Below are positions 52,152 to 61,740 of a DNA stretch of 64,000 nt, one piece after another (positions within the stretch are counted from its first letter, which is position 1; every line of letters starts with the position of its first letter). This DNA is from Arthrobacter oryzae. Its GTDB lineage: Bacteria; Actinomycetota; Actinomycetes; Actinomycetales; Micrococcaceae. The DNA is taken from assembly GCF_003634095.1 (NCBI RefSeq), contig NZ_RBIR01000007.1:62001-126000 (forward strand). Reading direction: 5' to 3'. A program made the position numbers and the translations under genes. A model generated the notes under the pieces. That model worked only from the letters and a program-made list of their open reading frames with translations. It was not told the DNA's origin and did not search any database.

Positions 52152-53129
52152 TCACGCGGGGGCGCCGCGCCGCCAGTCGCTGGGGGACACGCCGAAGGCG
52201 TCCCGGAACGAGCGGCTGAAGTGGGCCGCATCCAGGAACCCCCACCGCCCGGCCACGGCCCCAACCGGCATGCCGGCCAGGAGCGGATCCCGAAGTTCGC
52301 GGCGCGCCCCTTCCAGCCGCTGAGTCCGGATCCAGCTCGCCACCGTGGTCCCGGATTCATGGAAGACGTTGTGCAGGTGCCGCGTGGAGATGAAATGGGC
52401 CGCCGCGATGGAGGCTGGCGAGAGCGCCGGATCGGCCAGGTGGGCATCGATGTACTCGCGGACGGATGCCGCCATGAGGGCCTGAGGCCTCATTCGGTCC
52501 GGGGACATGTCCAGTTCCGAATGCAGCATCGTGGAGACCAGATCGAGAGCGTTCGTGGCGAGGCGGGAGCCGCTGGGACCGCTCAGCGCGTCCAGGTTCT
52601 CCGCGAGGTGGGCGATGAAGGGCCCGACGATCGCGGCCAGACCGCCGTCGGCGGCCATCCGCACAGCGGAAAGCTGCGCGATGCAGTCCGGCGGCAGGGG
52701 CAGCGCATCCCAGGGAAACATCACCACCATGAGCCGGGCGTCCCCCTCGAAGGCAAGCGTGTAGGGGCGGCTGGTGTCATAGATGGAAAGATCGCCCGGA
52801 TGCAGGACCGCCTCACGGTTGTCCTGAATGAGGAGCCCGGTGCCCTGCAGTTGGAGATTGAGCTTGAAGTAGCGCTGGTTGGACTGCGCAATCAGTGCCG
52901 GCGTGCGGTGGACCTCATGGCTCGTGGAGGAAACCTCCACGAGTGCCACACGGTCCAGCCTGCGGGACCGCATGCGGCCGCGGAAGTTGTCCGTATCTGC
53001 GCTCGAGGCGGCCAGGGGAACGAAGGACTCCGCGACAAGGTGCTTCCAGTGCTCGAAGGATTCTGCTGTGCTGGTGCGGACATCCTGTCCTGCGGGACTG
53101 GGCGTTGGGCGGGCTGCAACTGCGGTCAT
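52152..53129 (-). CDS. AraC family transcriptional regulator
   Basis: 325 residues. The C-terminal AraC DNA-binding domain has two helix-turn-helices (LSPASIAAAHFISTRHLHNVF and VGAVAGRWGFLDAAHFSRSFRDAFG). The N terminus (about 1-200) resembles the AraC-binding-like domain of FeaR-type regulators (LNLQLQGTGLLIQDNREAVLHPGDLSIYD), which activate aromatic-amine genes. ATG 53129. It lies between the oxygenase and the TetR gene, close to the amine oxidase, which fits a FeaR-like role. Confidence 0.88.
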   Translation of the reverse strand: MTAVAARPTPSPAGQDVRTSTAESFEHWKHLVAESFVPLAASSADTDNFRGRMRSRRLDRVALVEVSSTSHEVHRTPALIAQSNQRYFKLNLQLQGTGLLIQDNREAVLHPGDLSIYDTSRPYTLAFEGDARLMVVMFPWDALPLPPDCIAQLSAVRMAADGGLAAIVGPFIAHLAENLDALSGPSGSRLATNALDLVSTMLHSELDMSPDRMRPQALMAASVREYIDAHLADPALSPASIAAAHFISTRHLHNVFHESGTTVASWIRTQRLEGARRELRDPLLAGMPVGAVAGRWGFLDAAHFSRSFRDAFGVSPSDWRRGAPA

Positions 53130-53161
53130 AGAAGTTCCTGACGGCGTCGTATTTCGGGGAA

Positions 53162-53177
53162 TGTGTCGTGGGACACA
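53162..53177. promoter_or_regulatory. Inverted repeat upstream of the AraC gene
   Basis: TGTGTC-GTGG-GACACA, 6-bp exact arms, 33 nt before the AraC-type gene's start. A possible operator site. Confidence 0.5.
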
Positions 53178-53209
53178 GTCCTTTCAGGGTAGCGCCGCGA
53201 TCTGCTGCT

Positions 53210-53245
53210 GTCATCTTTTTTCGACGTTCGGCGAAAAAAGATGAC
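53210..53245. repeat. 14-bp perfect inverted repeat with A/T tracts in the stem
   Basis: GTCATCTTTTTTCG (53210-53223) and CGAAAAAAGATGAC (53232-53245) are exact complements around an 8-nt loop. It lies between the TetR stop (53254) and the AraC promoter. It could terminate TetR transcription or serve as a protein site. Confidence 0.75.
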
Positions 53246-53253
53246 CGCCGCGC

Positions 53254-53844
53254 CTAGCAGGCCAGCAGCGCCAGGAATCCCTCCAGCTGCTCGTTCAGCC
53301 CCAGCTCCACCTGGCCCGCCGGGGCGAGCGCCGCCGAGATCTGCGCACCGAGGAGGAGGTTGAGCAGCTGCCCCGCCAGGGCGGCGTCATCGACCGCAGT
53401 GGTGACATTGCCGGCTTCCCGCGCCTCGGCGAGATGCTGCCTTATCGCCGCAAGCCACTGCTCCATCGACTCCCGGTGGATCCGGGCCTTATCGGGATCG
53501 TTGATGGCCTTCTGCCAGAACGGAATGACAATCCGGGCCTCGTTGATCCGCTCCTCATCCAGGGGCAGCACCTCCACGCAGAATGCCCGCAGGGCCGCGA
53601 GCCCGGCCTGCCCGGCCGTAAATTCTGCGATGCGCTCGTTGGTGCGGTTAAAGACGTGTCCGAATGCGAAGGTCAGCAGGTCATCCTTGGTGGGAAAGTA
53701 CGGCTTGAGGGCGCCGTTTGCAAAGCCGGCCTCGAGGGCAATCTCCCGCATGGTGGCACTTTCGATGCCGAGCCGGGCGATGATGCGCCACGTGGCGTCG
53801 ACGAGTTCGAGCCGCCGCTGGTCGTGGTCGACAATCTTTGGCAC
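53254..53844 (-). CDS. TetR family regulator next to amine oxidase
   Basis: 196 residues. The TetR helix-turn-helix is [22 protein letters not shown] (about residues 30-52), and a BetI-like C-terminal domain follows. I choose GTG 53844, giving the start [11 protein letters not shown] and a GGGGAG site 7 nt upstream; a TTG 15 nt earlier is an alternative. It is divergent from the amine oxidase, with an inverted repeat between them, so it probably controls that gene. Confidence 0.88.
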   Translation of the reverse strand: MPKIVDHDQRRLELVDATWRIIARLGIESATMREIALEAGFANGALKPYFPTKDDLLTFAFGHVFNRTNERIAEFTAGQAGLAALRAFCVEVLPLDEERINEARIVIPFWQKAINDPDKARIHRESMEQWLAAIRQHLAEAREAGNVTTAVDDAALAGQLLNLLLGAQISAALAPAGQVELGLNEQLEGFLALLAC

Positions 53845-53902
53845 CGGACAGCTCCCCAATTATTTTGCGTCGGACTCTTGTGGCACAGCTTACATTTCCG
53901 TA

Positions 53903-53920
53903 TTCTCTACAACTATAGAA
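53903..53920. promoter_or_regulatory. Likely TetR operator in the amine oxidase promoter
   Basis: TTCTCTA (53903-53909), 4-nt spacer, TATAGAA (53914-53920): 6 of 7 arm positions are complementary. It lies in the AT-rich middle of the 118-bp TetR/amine-oxidase intergenic region. Confidence 0.55.
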
Positions 53921-53962
53921 AATAAAGTTCCGACCCGCCAGGGTCCCCGAACGAAAGCCGTC

Positions 53963-55909
53963 ATGATGACCGCACAACCTGACACCCGCACCTCGTTTAG
54001 CCAGAACAGCCAGTACAGCCCGTACAGTCTGGCCACGGGCGCCGAAGTCACCGCAGTCCAACGCATCCTGCGCGCGGCGGACCTGCTGGGCGAGACCGGG
54101 CGCATCGCGTACCTGGGCCTCGTGGACCCCGCCAGGGATGCGCCGTCCGGAACCGCGGACCGCCGGTTCCGGGTCTTCGTCCACGACGTCTCCGGAGGGC
54201 GCCCGGCCGACGTGACTGTCTCGGTCACCAGCGGCGCGGTGATTTCCGTCGCCGAGCTGGATACGGCGGCAACCGGGGAGCTCCCGGTCCTGGAGGAGGA
54301 ATTCGAGGTGGTCGAGGAGCTCCTGGCCACGGACGGGCGGTGGCTCAAGGCGCTGGCGGACCGCGGTTTGGACGTCAGCAAGGTCCGCGTGGCCCCGCTG
54401 TCTGCCGGGGTCTTCGAGTACCCGGAGGAAAAGGGCCGCCGGATCCTGCGGGGCCTGGCCTTCGTGCAGGATTTCCCCGAGGACAGCGCCTGGGCGCATC
54501 CCGTTGACGGGCTTGTCGCGTATGTGGATGTCGTCGCCAGGACGGTGACGCAGGTGCTGGACACCGGGGCCGTTCCGGTTCCCGCCGAACACGGCAACTA
54601 CACCGACCCGGAGCTGACCGGGCCGCTGCGGACCACGCAGAAACCCATTCACATTACCCAGCCGGAGGGCCCCAGCTTCGCGGTCACCGGCGGCAACCAC
54701 GTCGAATGGGAAAAGTGGAGCGTCGACGTCGGCTTCGATGTCCGTGAAGGGGTGGTGCTGCACAACCTTGCCTTCCAGGACGGCGACCGCCGGCGGCCCA
54801 TCATCAACCGGGCGTCCATCGCCGAGATGGTGGTCCCGTACGGGGATCCATCGCCGATCCGGTCCTGGCAGAACTACTTTGACACCGGCGAATACCTGGT
54901 GGGCCAGTACGCCAATTCGCTGGAACTGGGCTGCGACTGCCTCGGCGAGATCACTTATCTCAGCCCTGTCATCAGCGACGCCTTCGGCAACCCGCGGGAG
55001 ATCCGCAACGGCATCTGCATGCACGAGGAGGACTGGGGGATCCTGGCCAAGCACAGCGATCTCTGGACGGGCATCAACTACACCCGCCGCAACCGCCGCC
55101 TGGTGATCTCCTTCTTCACCACCATCGGCAACTACGACTACGGCTTCTACTGGTACCTCTACCTCGACGGCACCATTGAGTTCGAGGCCAAAGCCACCGG
55201 CGTCGTTTTCACTTCCGCCTACCCCGAGGGCGGCTCGGCCAACATCTCCCAGATCGCCCCCGGACTGGGCGCGCCGTTCCACCAGCACCTCTTCAGCGCG
55301 CGCCTGGACATGGCGATCGACGGCTTCACCAACCGGGTGGAGGAGGAGGACGTGGTGCGGCAGGCCATGGGCGAAGGCAATGAACGGGGCAATGCGTTCT
55401 CCCGAAGGCGCACTGTCCTGGCGCGCGAGTCGGAAGCAGCCCGGGAAGCCGACGCCCGCAGCGGCCGGACCTGGATCATTTCCAACCCGGAATCGCGAAA
55501 CCGCCTGGGTGAGCCCGTGGGCTACAAGCTGCACGCCCAGGGCCAGCCGAACCTGCTGGCCGACCCCGAGTCGTCAATCGCCCGCCGCGCCGCCTTTGCC
55601 ACGAAGGACCTGTGGGTCACCCGGTTCGCGGAGGATGAGCGGTACCCGACAGGGGACTTCGTCAACCAGCACGCCGGGGGAGCGGGCCTGCCGGCGTACA
55701 TCGCGCAGGACCGTGACATCGACGGCCAGGACATCGTGGTGTGGCACACCTTCGGGCTGACGCACTTCCCCCGGATCGAGGACTGGCCCATCATGCCGGT
55801 GGACACGGTCGGCTTCAAGCTCCGGCCCGAGGGCTTCTTCGACCGCAGCCCCGTGCTGGATGTCCCGGCAGGCTCGCAGCCTGTCGCCGGCGGACACTGC
55901 CACAGCTAA
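53963..55909 (+). CDS. Copper-containing phenylethylamine oxidase
   Basis: 648-residue copper amine oxidase. The Tyr converted to topaquinone is in [12 protein letters not shown] (Tyr391). Copper ligands are expected in [12 protein letters not shown] plus a C-terminal His, and the catalytic-base Asp lies upstream, near [20 protein letters not shown]. From memory the sequence is very close to the structurally studied phenylethylamine oxidase of Arthrobacter globiformis. It oxidises phenylethylamine, tyramine or similar to the aldehyde, H2O2 and ammonia. ATG 53963 (MMTAQPDT) is used. Aldehyde dehydrogenase and permease genes nearby complete a pathway. Confidence 0.95.
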   Translation: MMTAQPDTRTSFSQNSQYSPYSLATGAEVTAVQRILRAADLLGETGRIAYLGLVDPARDAPSGTADRRFRVFVHDVSGGRPADVTVSVTSGAVISVAELDTAATGELPVLEEEFEVVEELLATDGRWLKALADRGLDVSKVRVAPLSAGVFEYPEEKGRRILRGLAFVQDFPEDSAWAHPVDGLVAYVDVVARTVTQVLDTGAVPVPAEHGNYTDPELTGPLRTTQKPIHITQPEGPSFAVTGGNHVEWEKWSVDVGFDVREGVVLHNLAFQDGDRRRPIINRASIAEMVVPYGDPSPIRSWQNYFDTGEYLVGQYANSLELGCDCLGEITYLSPVISDAFGNPREIRNGICMHEEDWGILAKHSDLWTGINYTRRNRRLVISFFTTIGNYDYGFYWYLYLDGTIEFEAKATGVVFTSAYPEGGSANISQIAPGLGAPFHQHLFSARLDMAIDGFTNRVEEEDVVRQAMGEGNERGNAFSRRRTVLARESEAAREADARSGRTWIISNPESRNRLGEPVGYKLHAQGQPNLLADPESSIARRAAFATKDLWVTRFAEDERYPTGDFVNQHAGGAGLPAYIAQDRDIDGQDIVVWHTFGLTHFPRIEDWPIMPVDTVGFKLRPEGFFDRSPVLDVPAGSQPVAGGHCHS

Positions 55910-55918
55910 ACTGACGCC

Positions 55919-56395
55919 GTGAGTGTCGCCCCCAGTTTGGGCTGCCGGACCGTCATTGCCGGCATCGGTTTCCATTCCAGGACCGCCGCCGCCGCAACGG
56001 CGGCGTCGTGCCTCGCGCACCTCTGGCTGGTTGCCGAAAACCAGCACGGGACATGGCTGAACCTGCTCATGCTCGCCATGGTGGCGGTGTGCCTGCCGTG
56101 CGTGGTGCACATCTGGCGGCATGGGCGCGACGGCGGTCTGCGCCTGGCCGGCGCCGGCCGCCGCGTCATGGCCTCGGCCCTGGCAATGACCGGGGTGCAC
56201 GCGGCCCTGCTCCTCGGCGGCGGGGCCGGAGGTTTGGGCCACGGCCACCACGGCGCCGTTGCCGCGGCGGCCGGCGCGGCGCCGTCGGGCTCCGGAGCCC
56301 TGCTGGGGATCATCGCGCTGGAAATCACGACGGCGCTGTTCGCCGCGACGCTCCTGGCCCGGCTCCGGACGCAGCCGGACCGCGTCAGTCGTTGA
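55919..56395 (+). CDS. Small membrane protein with His-rich loop, downstream of amine oxidase
   Basis: 158 residues with four predicted helices. A loop contains GHGHHG, and CLPC lies in the second helix region. I do not recognise the family. It begins at GTG 55919, 9 nt after the amine oxidase stop, so it is probably co-transcribed. A metal-related role (for example copper handling for the oxidase) is an inference from the His/Cys residues and the linkage. Its 3' end overlaps the convergent helicase gene by 11 nt. Confidence 0.7.
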   Translation: MSVAPSLGCRTVIAGIGFHSRTAAAATAASCLAHLWLVAENQHGTWLNLLMLAMVAVCLPCVVHIWRHGRDGGLRLAGAGRRVMASALAMTGVHAALLLGGGAGGLGHGHHGAVAAAAGAAPSGSGALLGIIALEITTALFAATLLARLRTQPDRVSR

Positions 56396-59300
56396 AGAGC
56401 CCGGCCAGGTCTTCCGCGGTGAGGGTTCCGCCGGTGAGCGCGTCGCCCTCCATGACGTCGGCGAAAAGCTGTGACTTCTTCGCCTTGAGCGCCATGACTT
56501 TCTCCTCGATGGTGTCCTTGGCGACCAGCCGGTAGACCATGACGTTGCGGGCCTGGCCGATCCGGTGGGTGCGGTCCACGGCCTGGGCTTCGGACGCCGG
56601 GTTCCACCACGGGTCCAGCAGGAACACGTAGTCGGCCTCGGTCAGGTTCAGGCCAAAACCGCCGGCCTTGAGGCTGATGAGGAACACCGGCGCGGCGCCG
56701 TTCTTGAACTCGTTCACGACGTCGGTGCGGTTGCGCGTGCTGCCGTCGAGGTAGCAGAACTCGATGTTCTCCTCGACCAGCCGCTCCCGGACCTTGCCCA
56801 GGAAGCCGGTGAACTGGCTGAAGATCAGGGCCCGGTGGCCCTCGGCCACGAGGTCCGCGAGCTGCTCGAACAGGACATCGAGCTTGCTGGAGCGGACCCC
56901 GGAGAGCGAGGGGTCGATCAGCGAGGGATCCAGGCTGAGCTGGCGGAGCAGCGTCAACGACTGGAAAATCGTGAAGCGGTTCTTGTTGACGTCCTCAATC
57001 AGGCCCAGAATCTTTTGGCGCTCCCGCTGCAGGTGCGTCTGGTAGACCTTCTGGTGCCGCGGATTCAGCACCACTTCCAGGATCTGTTCCTGCTTGGGCG
57101 GCAGGTCCCGGATGACCTGTTCCTTGGTCCGGCGCATCATGAGCGGCCGCACCCGGCGCCGGAGCTTGTCCAGCTGCGCTTTGTCGCCGTTCTTCTCCAC
57201 CGGTTTCTGGTAGTACTCGGCAAACCGCTTGGGGCTGGAGAAGAGCCCGGGGGCCACAATCGAGGTCAGCGCCCAGAACTCCATCAGGTTGTTCTCCAAC
57301 GGGGTGCCCGTGATGGCGAGCTTGAAGGCGGCCGGCAGTTTGCGGGCGCACTGGTAGGCCTTGGACTGGTGGTTCTTGACGAACTGGGCCTCGTCCAGGA
57401 CCAGGCCGGCCCATGCCCGGGCGGCGTAGGCCTCGTAATCGATGCGGAACAAGGCGTAGGAGGTGATGATGATGTCCGCGCCGGCCATCGCCGCGGCCGG
57501 ATCCGAGCCGCTCTTGGCGAAGGTTTCGCCGATTGCGCGCACAGTCAGCCCCGGCGCGAACCGTGCCGCCTCCGCCTCCCAGTTGCCCACCACGCTGGTG
57601 GGGGCGACGACGAGGAACGGGGCGGCGCCGGCCTGGGCGTCATCGCCGGCGGCATCCTTGGCGGCGCACATCAGAGCCAGGGCCTGCACGGTCTTGCCCA
57701 GGCCCATGTCGTCGGCCAGGACGCCGCCGAGTCCGTGACGGTACAGGAAACTCAGCCAGTTGAAGCCCTCCAGCTGGTACGGGCGCAGCTCGGCGTTCAG
57801 GCTCCCGGGCAGCGGAAGGCCCTTGATGCCGCCTTCCAGCAGGCCGCCGACAGACTCGCGCCACGCGGCGGCCTGCTCGTCGACGATGCCCAGGTGGGCG
57901 AGCTCGTCCCACAGCCCGGCCTGGAACCGGCTGATCTGCAGCGGGGCGTCTTTGTCGCCCGGGTTGTCCTGCAGGGAGCGGGCCTCGTCGATCAGGGCCC
58001 GCAGCTGGTGCAGCTCCGGCAGGTCCAGCGAGAAGTAGGCGCCGCTGGGCAGCAGCATGCGGGTCTGGCCGGCAGCCAGGGCGGAAAACAGTGCCGCGAA
58101 GGAAACCGGCTGGCCCTCCAGGGTGATAACAATACCCAGATCGAACCAGTCGCGGCTGTCCGTCGCCTTCGTGGAGATCGCCACCACGGGGGCTTCCTCG
58201 GCCTCGCGGTAGTCCGCGATCTCCCCGGAGGTGTCCACCGAGATGTCGGGGAGTTCCTGGAGCCGGGGGAGTACGTCCTCGGTGAAGGCGAGCGTGTCCA
58301 GCCCGGACAGTTCGGCCGTGGCCGCGAGGCGCGGCGTGCCCCAGCCTCCGGTCGCGGATTCGCCCAGCGCGGCCACCACGTCCCAGGGTTGCCCGACGCC
58401 CTCGAGGATGCGGGCCTCGGCGGGGTCGTCCCGGTAGCCGTGGTCCCCGGGATGCCGCCACAGCGGCTGTGCCGTGACGAGGGTTCCGGACTTGTAATGC
58501 CATTCCCAGTGCAGCCGGACCCGGTGGTCGGCCCCGTAGTTGGCCAGCAGGGACAAGGTGGGGACGGCCAGCGAGGGCAGCTCCACGGACTCGTCCGACG
58601 CCGTCACCCGGGCGGTCTGCTTGAGTTTGGGGTAGAAGCCGGTCAGGAAGCGGCTTTCGTCCTTCGCCGGGATGTGCAGGGTGGTCCCGCCCGTGACGAA
58701 GGTCAGCAGCTCTTCGCTTAGGCCGCTTTCCAGCGGGGCAAGGCTGATGGCCGGGTCTCCGACGGCGACGCCGGGCAGGGCGCCGCCGTCGGAGACCAGG
58801 AAGATCCCGTGCGCCGGGCGGCCGATGGTCCCGACCGTCGCCGGGTCCACCACCTCGCCTTCGACCGTGATGGTGGGGGCGAGCTCCAGCCCGCCGTCGT
58901 CCCCGCCGGCGCCGAACCGCGCCAGGTTCAGCCCGACGGCGGCCGGCTCCTGAACGATCCGGACCGGCTCGGAGCCGCGGCTGTGCACCAGGGCGAGGCC
59001 GATTTTCTGGGCCTGGGACAGCAGGCTCCAGAGGTTCTTGCCTGCGTACGTGTTGAGCCCCAGCCACAGCCCGGTGCCGGAGTGCTGGCGGTTCGCGACG
59101 GCGGTGTGCGAGGCAAGGAATTCCTGCATCCACTCCACATGGGCCTCATTGCATTCGCGCCGGTAGTTCAAGTAGCTCAGCGTGCTCCAGGAAACGTCGC
59201 CGCGGATCCACTTGCCCTTGGCCCCCATGATCACGGGCCGCGCCTTCAGCTGGCGGACGCTGCGGAGCGGATCGCGGCGGCCCGTGTAGGAAAAGTGCGG

Positions 59301-59780
59301 GGCGGGTTCCTCGACATCGAACTGGAGCGCCAGCGGGGTGCCGTTGGCGGACGGGGTGATGCCGGGACTCGCGATCAGCGGGCTGAGCGCCTGCTCCCAG
59401 TCGGCCAGCTCCGGCGGCGCGGCCTGGCGGGAGAGCCGCGTGGACTCGGCCGGGGCCAGCAGTTGGAGCCGGATGGCGGGGTTGTCCTCGGCAGAGAAGA
59501 GCAGGGCCGCCACGTGCTTGCAGTCCTTGCGTACCGGGCAGCTGCAGACGCCCACCGTGCAGCTCCAGCCCCCCGCCTTCCGGACAAGCTTCGCCGTCGT
59601 GGAGTAGGGCACGTCGGCACCGCCCCGGACTTTGCCGAGCAGAAGCCCTGTGGCGGCATCGAAGGACATCCCAGAAACGCGGCTCCCCATGGCGTAAGCA
59701 AGCCCGGCCGCAAGGGAGCGGTCGTTGATGGCGGGGGTCTGAATTGCCAGTGCCGCACTCTCGTCCGGATGGGATGGCAT
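56385..59780 (-). CDS. SNF2-family helicase with SWIM zinc finger
   Basis: 1131 residues. A SWIM finger lies near the N terminus (CSCPVRKDCKH, about residues 78-88). A long region of about 500 residues resembles the bacterial SNF2-associated domain. The C-terminal Swi2/Snf2 ATPase begins about residue 650: motif I ADDMGLGKT, motif II DEAQ, and motif VI QAVDRTHRIGQ. It probably remodels protein-DNA complexes or acts in repair; the bacterial role is poorly known. ATG 59780. The box II is DEAQ rather than the common DEAH. Confidence 0.92.
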   Translation of the reverse strand: MPSHPDESAALAIQTPAINDRSLAAGLAYAMGSRVSGMSFDAATGLLLGKVRGGADVPYSTTAKLVRKAGGWSCTVGVCSCPVRKDCKHVAALLFSAEDNPAIRLQLLAPAESTRLSRQAAPPELADWEQALSPLIASPGITPSANGTPLALQFDVEEPAPHFSYTGRRDPLRSVRQLKARPVIMGAKGKWIRGDVSWSTLSYLNYRRECNEAHVEWMQEFLASHTAVANRQHSGTGLWLGLNTYAGKNLWSLLSQAQKIGLALVHSRGSEPVRIVQEPAAVGLNLARFGAGGDDGGLELAPTITVEGEVVDPATVGTIGRPAHGIFLVSDGGALPGVAVGDPAISLAPLESGLSEELLTFVTGGTTLHIPAKDESRFLTGFYPKLKQTARVTASDESVELPSLAVPTLSLLANYGADHRVRLHWEWHYKSGTLVTAQPLWRHPGDHGYRDDPAEARILEGVGQPWDVVAALGESATGGWGTPRLAATAELSGLDTLAFTEDVLPRLQELPDISVDTSGEIADYREAEEAPVVAISTKATDSRDWFDLGIVITLEGQPVSFAALFSALAAGQTRMLLPSGAYFSLDLPELHQLRALIDEARSLQDNPGDKDAPLQISRFQAGLWDELAHLGIVDEQAAAWRESVGGLLEGGIKGLPLPGSLNAELRPYQLEGFNWLSFLYRHGLGGVLADDMGLGKTVQALALMCAAKDAAGDDAQAGAAPFLVVAPTSVVGNWEAEAARFAPGLTVRAIGETFAKSGSDPAAAMAGADIIITSYALFRIDYEAYAARAWAGLVLDEAQFVKNHQSKAYQCARKLPAAFKLAITGTPLENNLMEFWALTSIVAPGLFSSPKRFAEYYQKPVEKNGDKAQLDKLRRRVRPLMMRRTKEQVIRDLPPKQEQILEVVLNPRHQKVYQTHLQRERQKILGLIEDVNKNRFTIFQSLTLLRQLSLDPSLIDPSLSGVRSSKLDVLFEQLADLVAEGHRALIFSQFTGFLGKVRERLVEENIEFCYLDGSTRNRTDVVNEFKNGAAPVFLISLKAGGFGLNLTEADYVFLLDPWWNPASEAQAVDRTHRIGQARNVMVYRLVAKDTIEEKVMALKAKKSQLFADVMEGDALTGGTLTAEDLAGLFND

Positions 59781-59989
59781 GTGCGCACTACTTTCGGCAG
59801 GAGGTCATCTGATCCATCTTAGCGAGCCTTGGCAGGCCGCCGGAACTTCGCGTCTGCTAGCGGAACGTCCCCCAGACTTCGCTTGACGTTCAACTGCGGC
59901 ACGGCTGCCGGCCGTGCAGACGGGCCTACCGTGGAGGGGTCCGGAGAACCAGCAGTCCAAACCAGCAGTCCCAGAAGCGAGGATTCCGC

Positions 59990-60943
59990 ATGACCAACGC
60001 TCCGTCCACCACCCAGTCCGCCGGCCGCTACCCGACCGTGCTCACCGCGGAGAGCCTCAGCGGCGGGAACGAGGACGTCGTCGACGCGAACGTCGCCGTT
60101 GTCAACGCCATGTTTGAGGAGTTGCTGGATGAGGACGAGATCTCCCCGGCCGCGCTGCGCAGCTACTACGTGGATTTCTACCTGTCCCAGGCACTGGCCG
60201 GTGGTTTTGCCCAGTACGTGTTCACCGCGCCGGAGCGCGAGGAAATCGACCCCTATGTCCGGGAGGGCCTGGCGGGGATGGGCGCCGCCGCGCATCTGGA
60301 CCTGTTCAACCGCACCGTGGCGGCCTTCGGCGCCCTGACCGACACCGACGTCGACACCTACCTTGACGGCGGCAGTGGCTGGGCCGCCGTAGGCGACATC
60401 GAAGAAGACGCCACAGATGACGCCGACGCAGATGATGCCGGCACAGTTGAAGGGGACACTGGGGACGGCGGCGCGGAGGGCACGGTTTCCGATGCCGTGC
60501 GACGCATTGAAGAGCTGGACGGGGAGTTCGAATCGGTCCTCGAAACGGAGGACATCGTGGCGCTCAACGCCGCGTGGCTGCGTGGCCAGGCCGACCTGCT
60601 GGTCCTTGCCGACGGGGACCTCGATGCCCACATCGCCGGCCGGGTGTCCCGGATTTCGGACCTCGCGGAGCGCCAGGCCGCCGCCGCGGAGCAAGCCTTC
60701 GAGGACGCGCCCGAGTTCGAGCAGATCATCCGGGAACTGTGCGACATTGCCGGTCAGACCCTGGAACGGATCACCATGGGCGATCCGAACTATGAGCACA
60801 ACGGGGAGAGCACCCTGGCCTGGCACTTCACCACGGACCAGGGCGAATTCCTCATGCTGGAAGACGACGACGAGGCCTTCATGCTGGACCCCCGGAGCAA
60901 GGAAATCCTTGCCGCCGTCGAGTTCGAAGAAGCCGGCTCCTAA
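59990..60943 (+). CDS. DMP19/DUF4375-like acidic protein
   Basis: 317 residues, very acidic. Residues about 50-115 (SPAALRSYYVDFYLSQALAG, then GFAQYVF and AAAHLDLFNRTVAAFG) resemble the DMP19/DUF4375 family, named for a Neisseria DNA-mimic protein. An Asp/Gly-rich linker (about 135-165) and a second domain follow; the latter ends with DQGEFLMLEDDDEAFMLDP. DNA mimicry is only an inference from acidity and family resemblance. ATG 59990 is used. It stands divergent from the SNF2 gene. Confidence 0.75.
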   Translation: MTNAPSTTQSAGRYPTVLTAESLSGGNEDVVDANVAVVNAMFEELLDEDEISPAALRSYYVDFYLSQALAGGFAQYVFTAPEREEIDPYVREGLAGMGAAAHLDLFNRTVAAFGALTDTDVDTYLDGGSGWAAVGDIEEDATDDADADDAGTVEGDTGDGGAEGTVSDAVRRIEELDGEFESVLETEDIVALNAAWLRGQADLLVLADGDLDAHIAGRVSRISDLAERQAAAAEQAFEDAPEFEQIIRELCDIAGQTLERITMGDPNYEHNGESTLAWHFTTDQGEFLMLEDDDEAFMLDPRSKEILAAVEFEEAGS

Positions 60944-60984
60944 ACCGTCTTCCCCGCGGCCCCGGTGTCGGCGCATCCGGCGCG

Positions 60985-61013
60985 CCGCCGGGGCCGGCGG
61001 ACGGCCCCGGCGG
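60985..61013. terminator. GC-rich hairpin between convergent genes
   Basis: CCGCCGGGGCCG (60985-60996) pairs exactly with CGGCCCCGGCGG (61002-61013) with a 5-nt loop, midway between the stops of two convergent genes. There is no T-run, so termination is inferred from position. Confidence 0.6.
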
Positions 61014-61030
61014 TCGCCCGCCGTGGCCCT

Positions 61031-61573
61031 CTAGTAGCCGCCCGCCGCTGACTTGATCATCTCCCCGGAAGGCGACACAAGGTACCAGACTCCGCCGACG
61101 CCCTGGCCCGTGATGTCTCCCGCGGCCTGGTCCTTGGAGTAGTAGTAGAGCGGCATCCCGTTAAGGGTCACCTGCAATTTGCCGTTAGCCGCGGGTATGG
61201 TTCCGACTTTGCCGGTCACCCCACTAACAGTGGGGGTGGCCGACGTCGAGGTGACGGGAGGCCACGAGGTAGCACACCCGGCGGTGCACGCGCTGGTCCC
61301 GGAGCCTTTCGTGTCGTTGGCGAAGGCATAGACGCTTAGTCCTTGGGCGCCCACCACGATCTGACCGGCCGAGGACTGGCCCACCGAGAGCACCGCCGCG
61401 GACGTGGACGCCGGCGCCGAACCGGCCGCCGCGCTGCTGGATGACTGCGCGGGCGTGGAGGCGGCTGAGGACGTGGGCGCAGTCGACGTCGATGTCGATG
61501 TTGCGCCGCCGCATCCGGACAGTAGCGCGGCAAGGGCGAACGCGGACAGACCGATGCTGAGATGCTTCTTCAT
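61031..61573 (-). CDS. Secreted lipoprotein, COG4315-type repeats
   Basis: 180 residues. Signal peptide with lipobox LLSGC (about residues 17-21), then a Ser/Thr/Ala-rich linker and two copies of the COG4315-type motif: LSVYAFANDTKGSGTSAC and MPLYYYSKDQAAGD, the first followed by CATSWPPV. Such lipoproteins are widespread and of unknown function. ATG 61573 has AAGGAG. It is divergent from an ECF sigma factor, the usual setting for proteins of this type. Confidence 0.88.
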   Translation of the reverse strand: MKKHLSIGLSAFALAALLSGCGGATSTSTSTAPTSSAASTPAQSSSSAAAGSAPASTSAAVLSVGQSSAGQIVVGAQGLSVYAFANDTKGSGTSACTAGCATSWPPVTSTSATPTVSGVTGKVGTIPAANGKLQVTLNGMPLYYYSKDQAAGDITGQGVGGVWYLVSPSGEMIKSAAGGY

Positions 61574-61740
61574 TGCTGCTCCTTGACTCGAGCCGGCCCG
61601 ACTCGCCAAGCCGGCGCTACCCGCTAAGACGTACCGGGAGCGCTAAAAGGTTCATGTCGGGCCCGTCCAGGCGCACACTGAATTATCGGGCTGCCCTGTA
61701 CGCCCTCTGTAGCAGGGCAACTGCCTCCGGGAGGTGGGAG

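Noticed and set aside
53681..55534. 617-codon minus-strand open frame opposite the amine oxidase
   Set aside because: The plus strand encodes an amine oxidase with all expected motifs; this frame is its antisense shadow.
56565..58721. 718-codon plus-strand open frame opposite the SNF2 helicase
   Set aside because: It is antisense to helicase motifs I, II and VI and shows only Gln/Gly/Ala/Val-rich low-complexity sequence.
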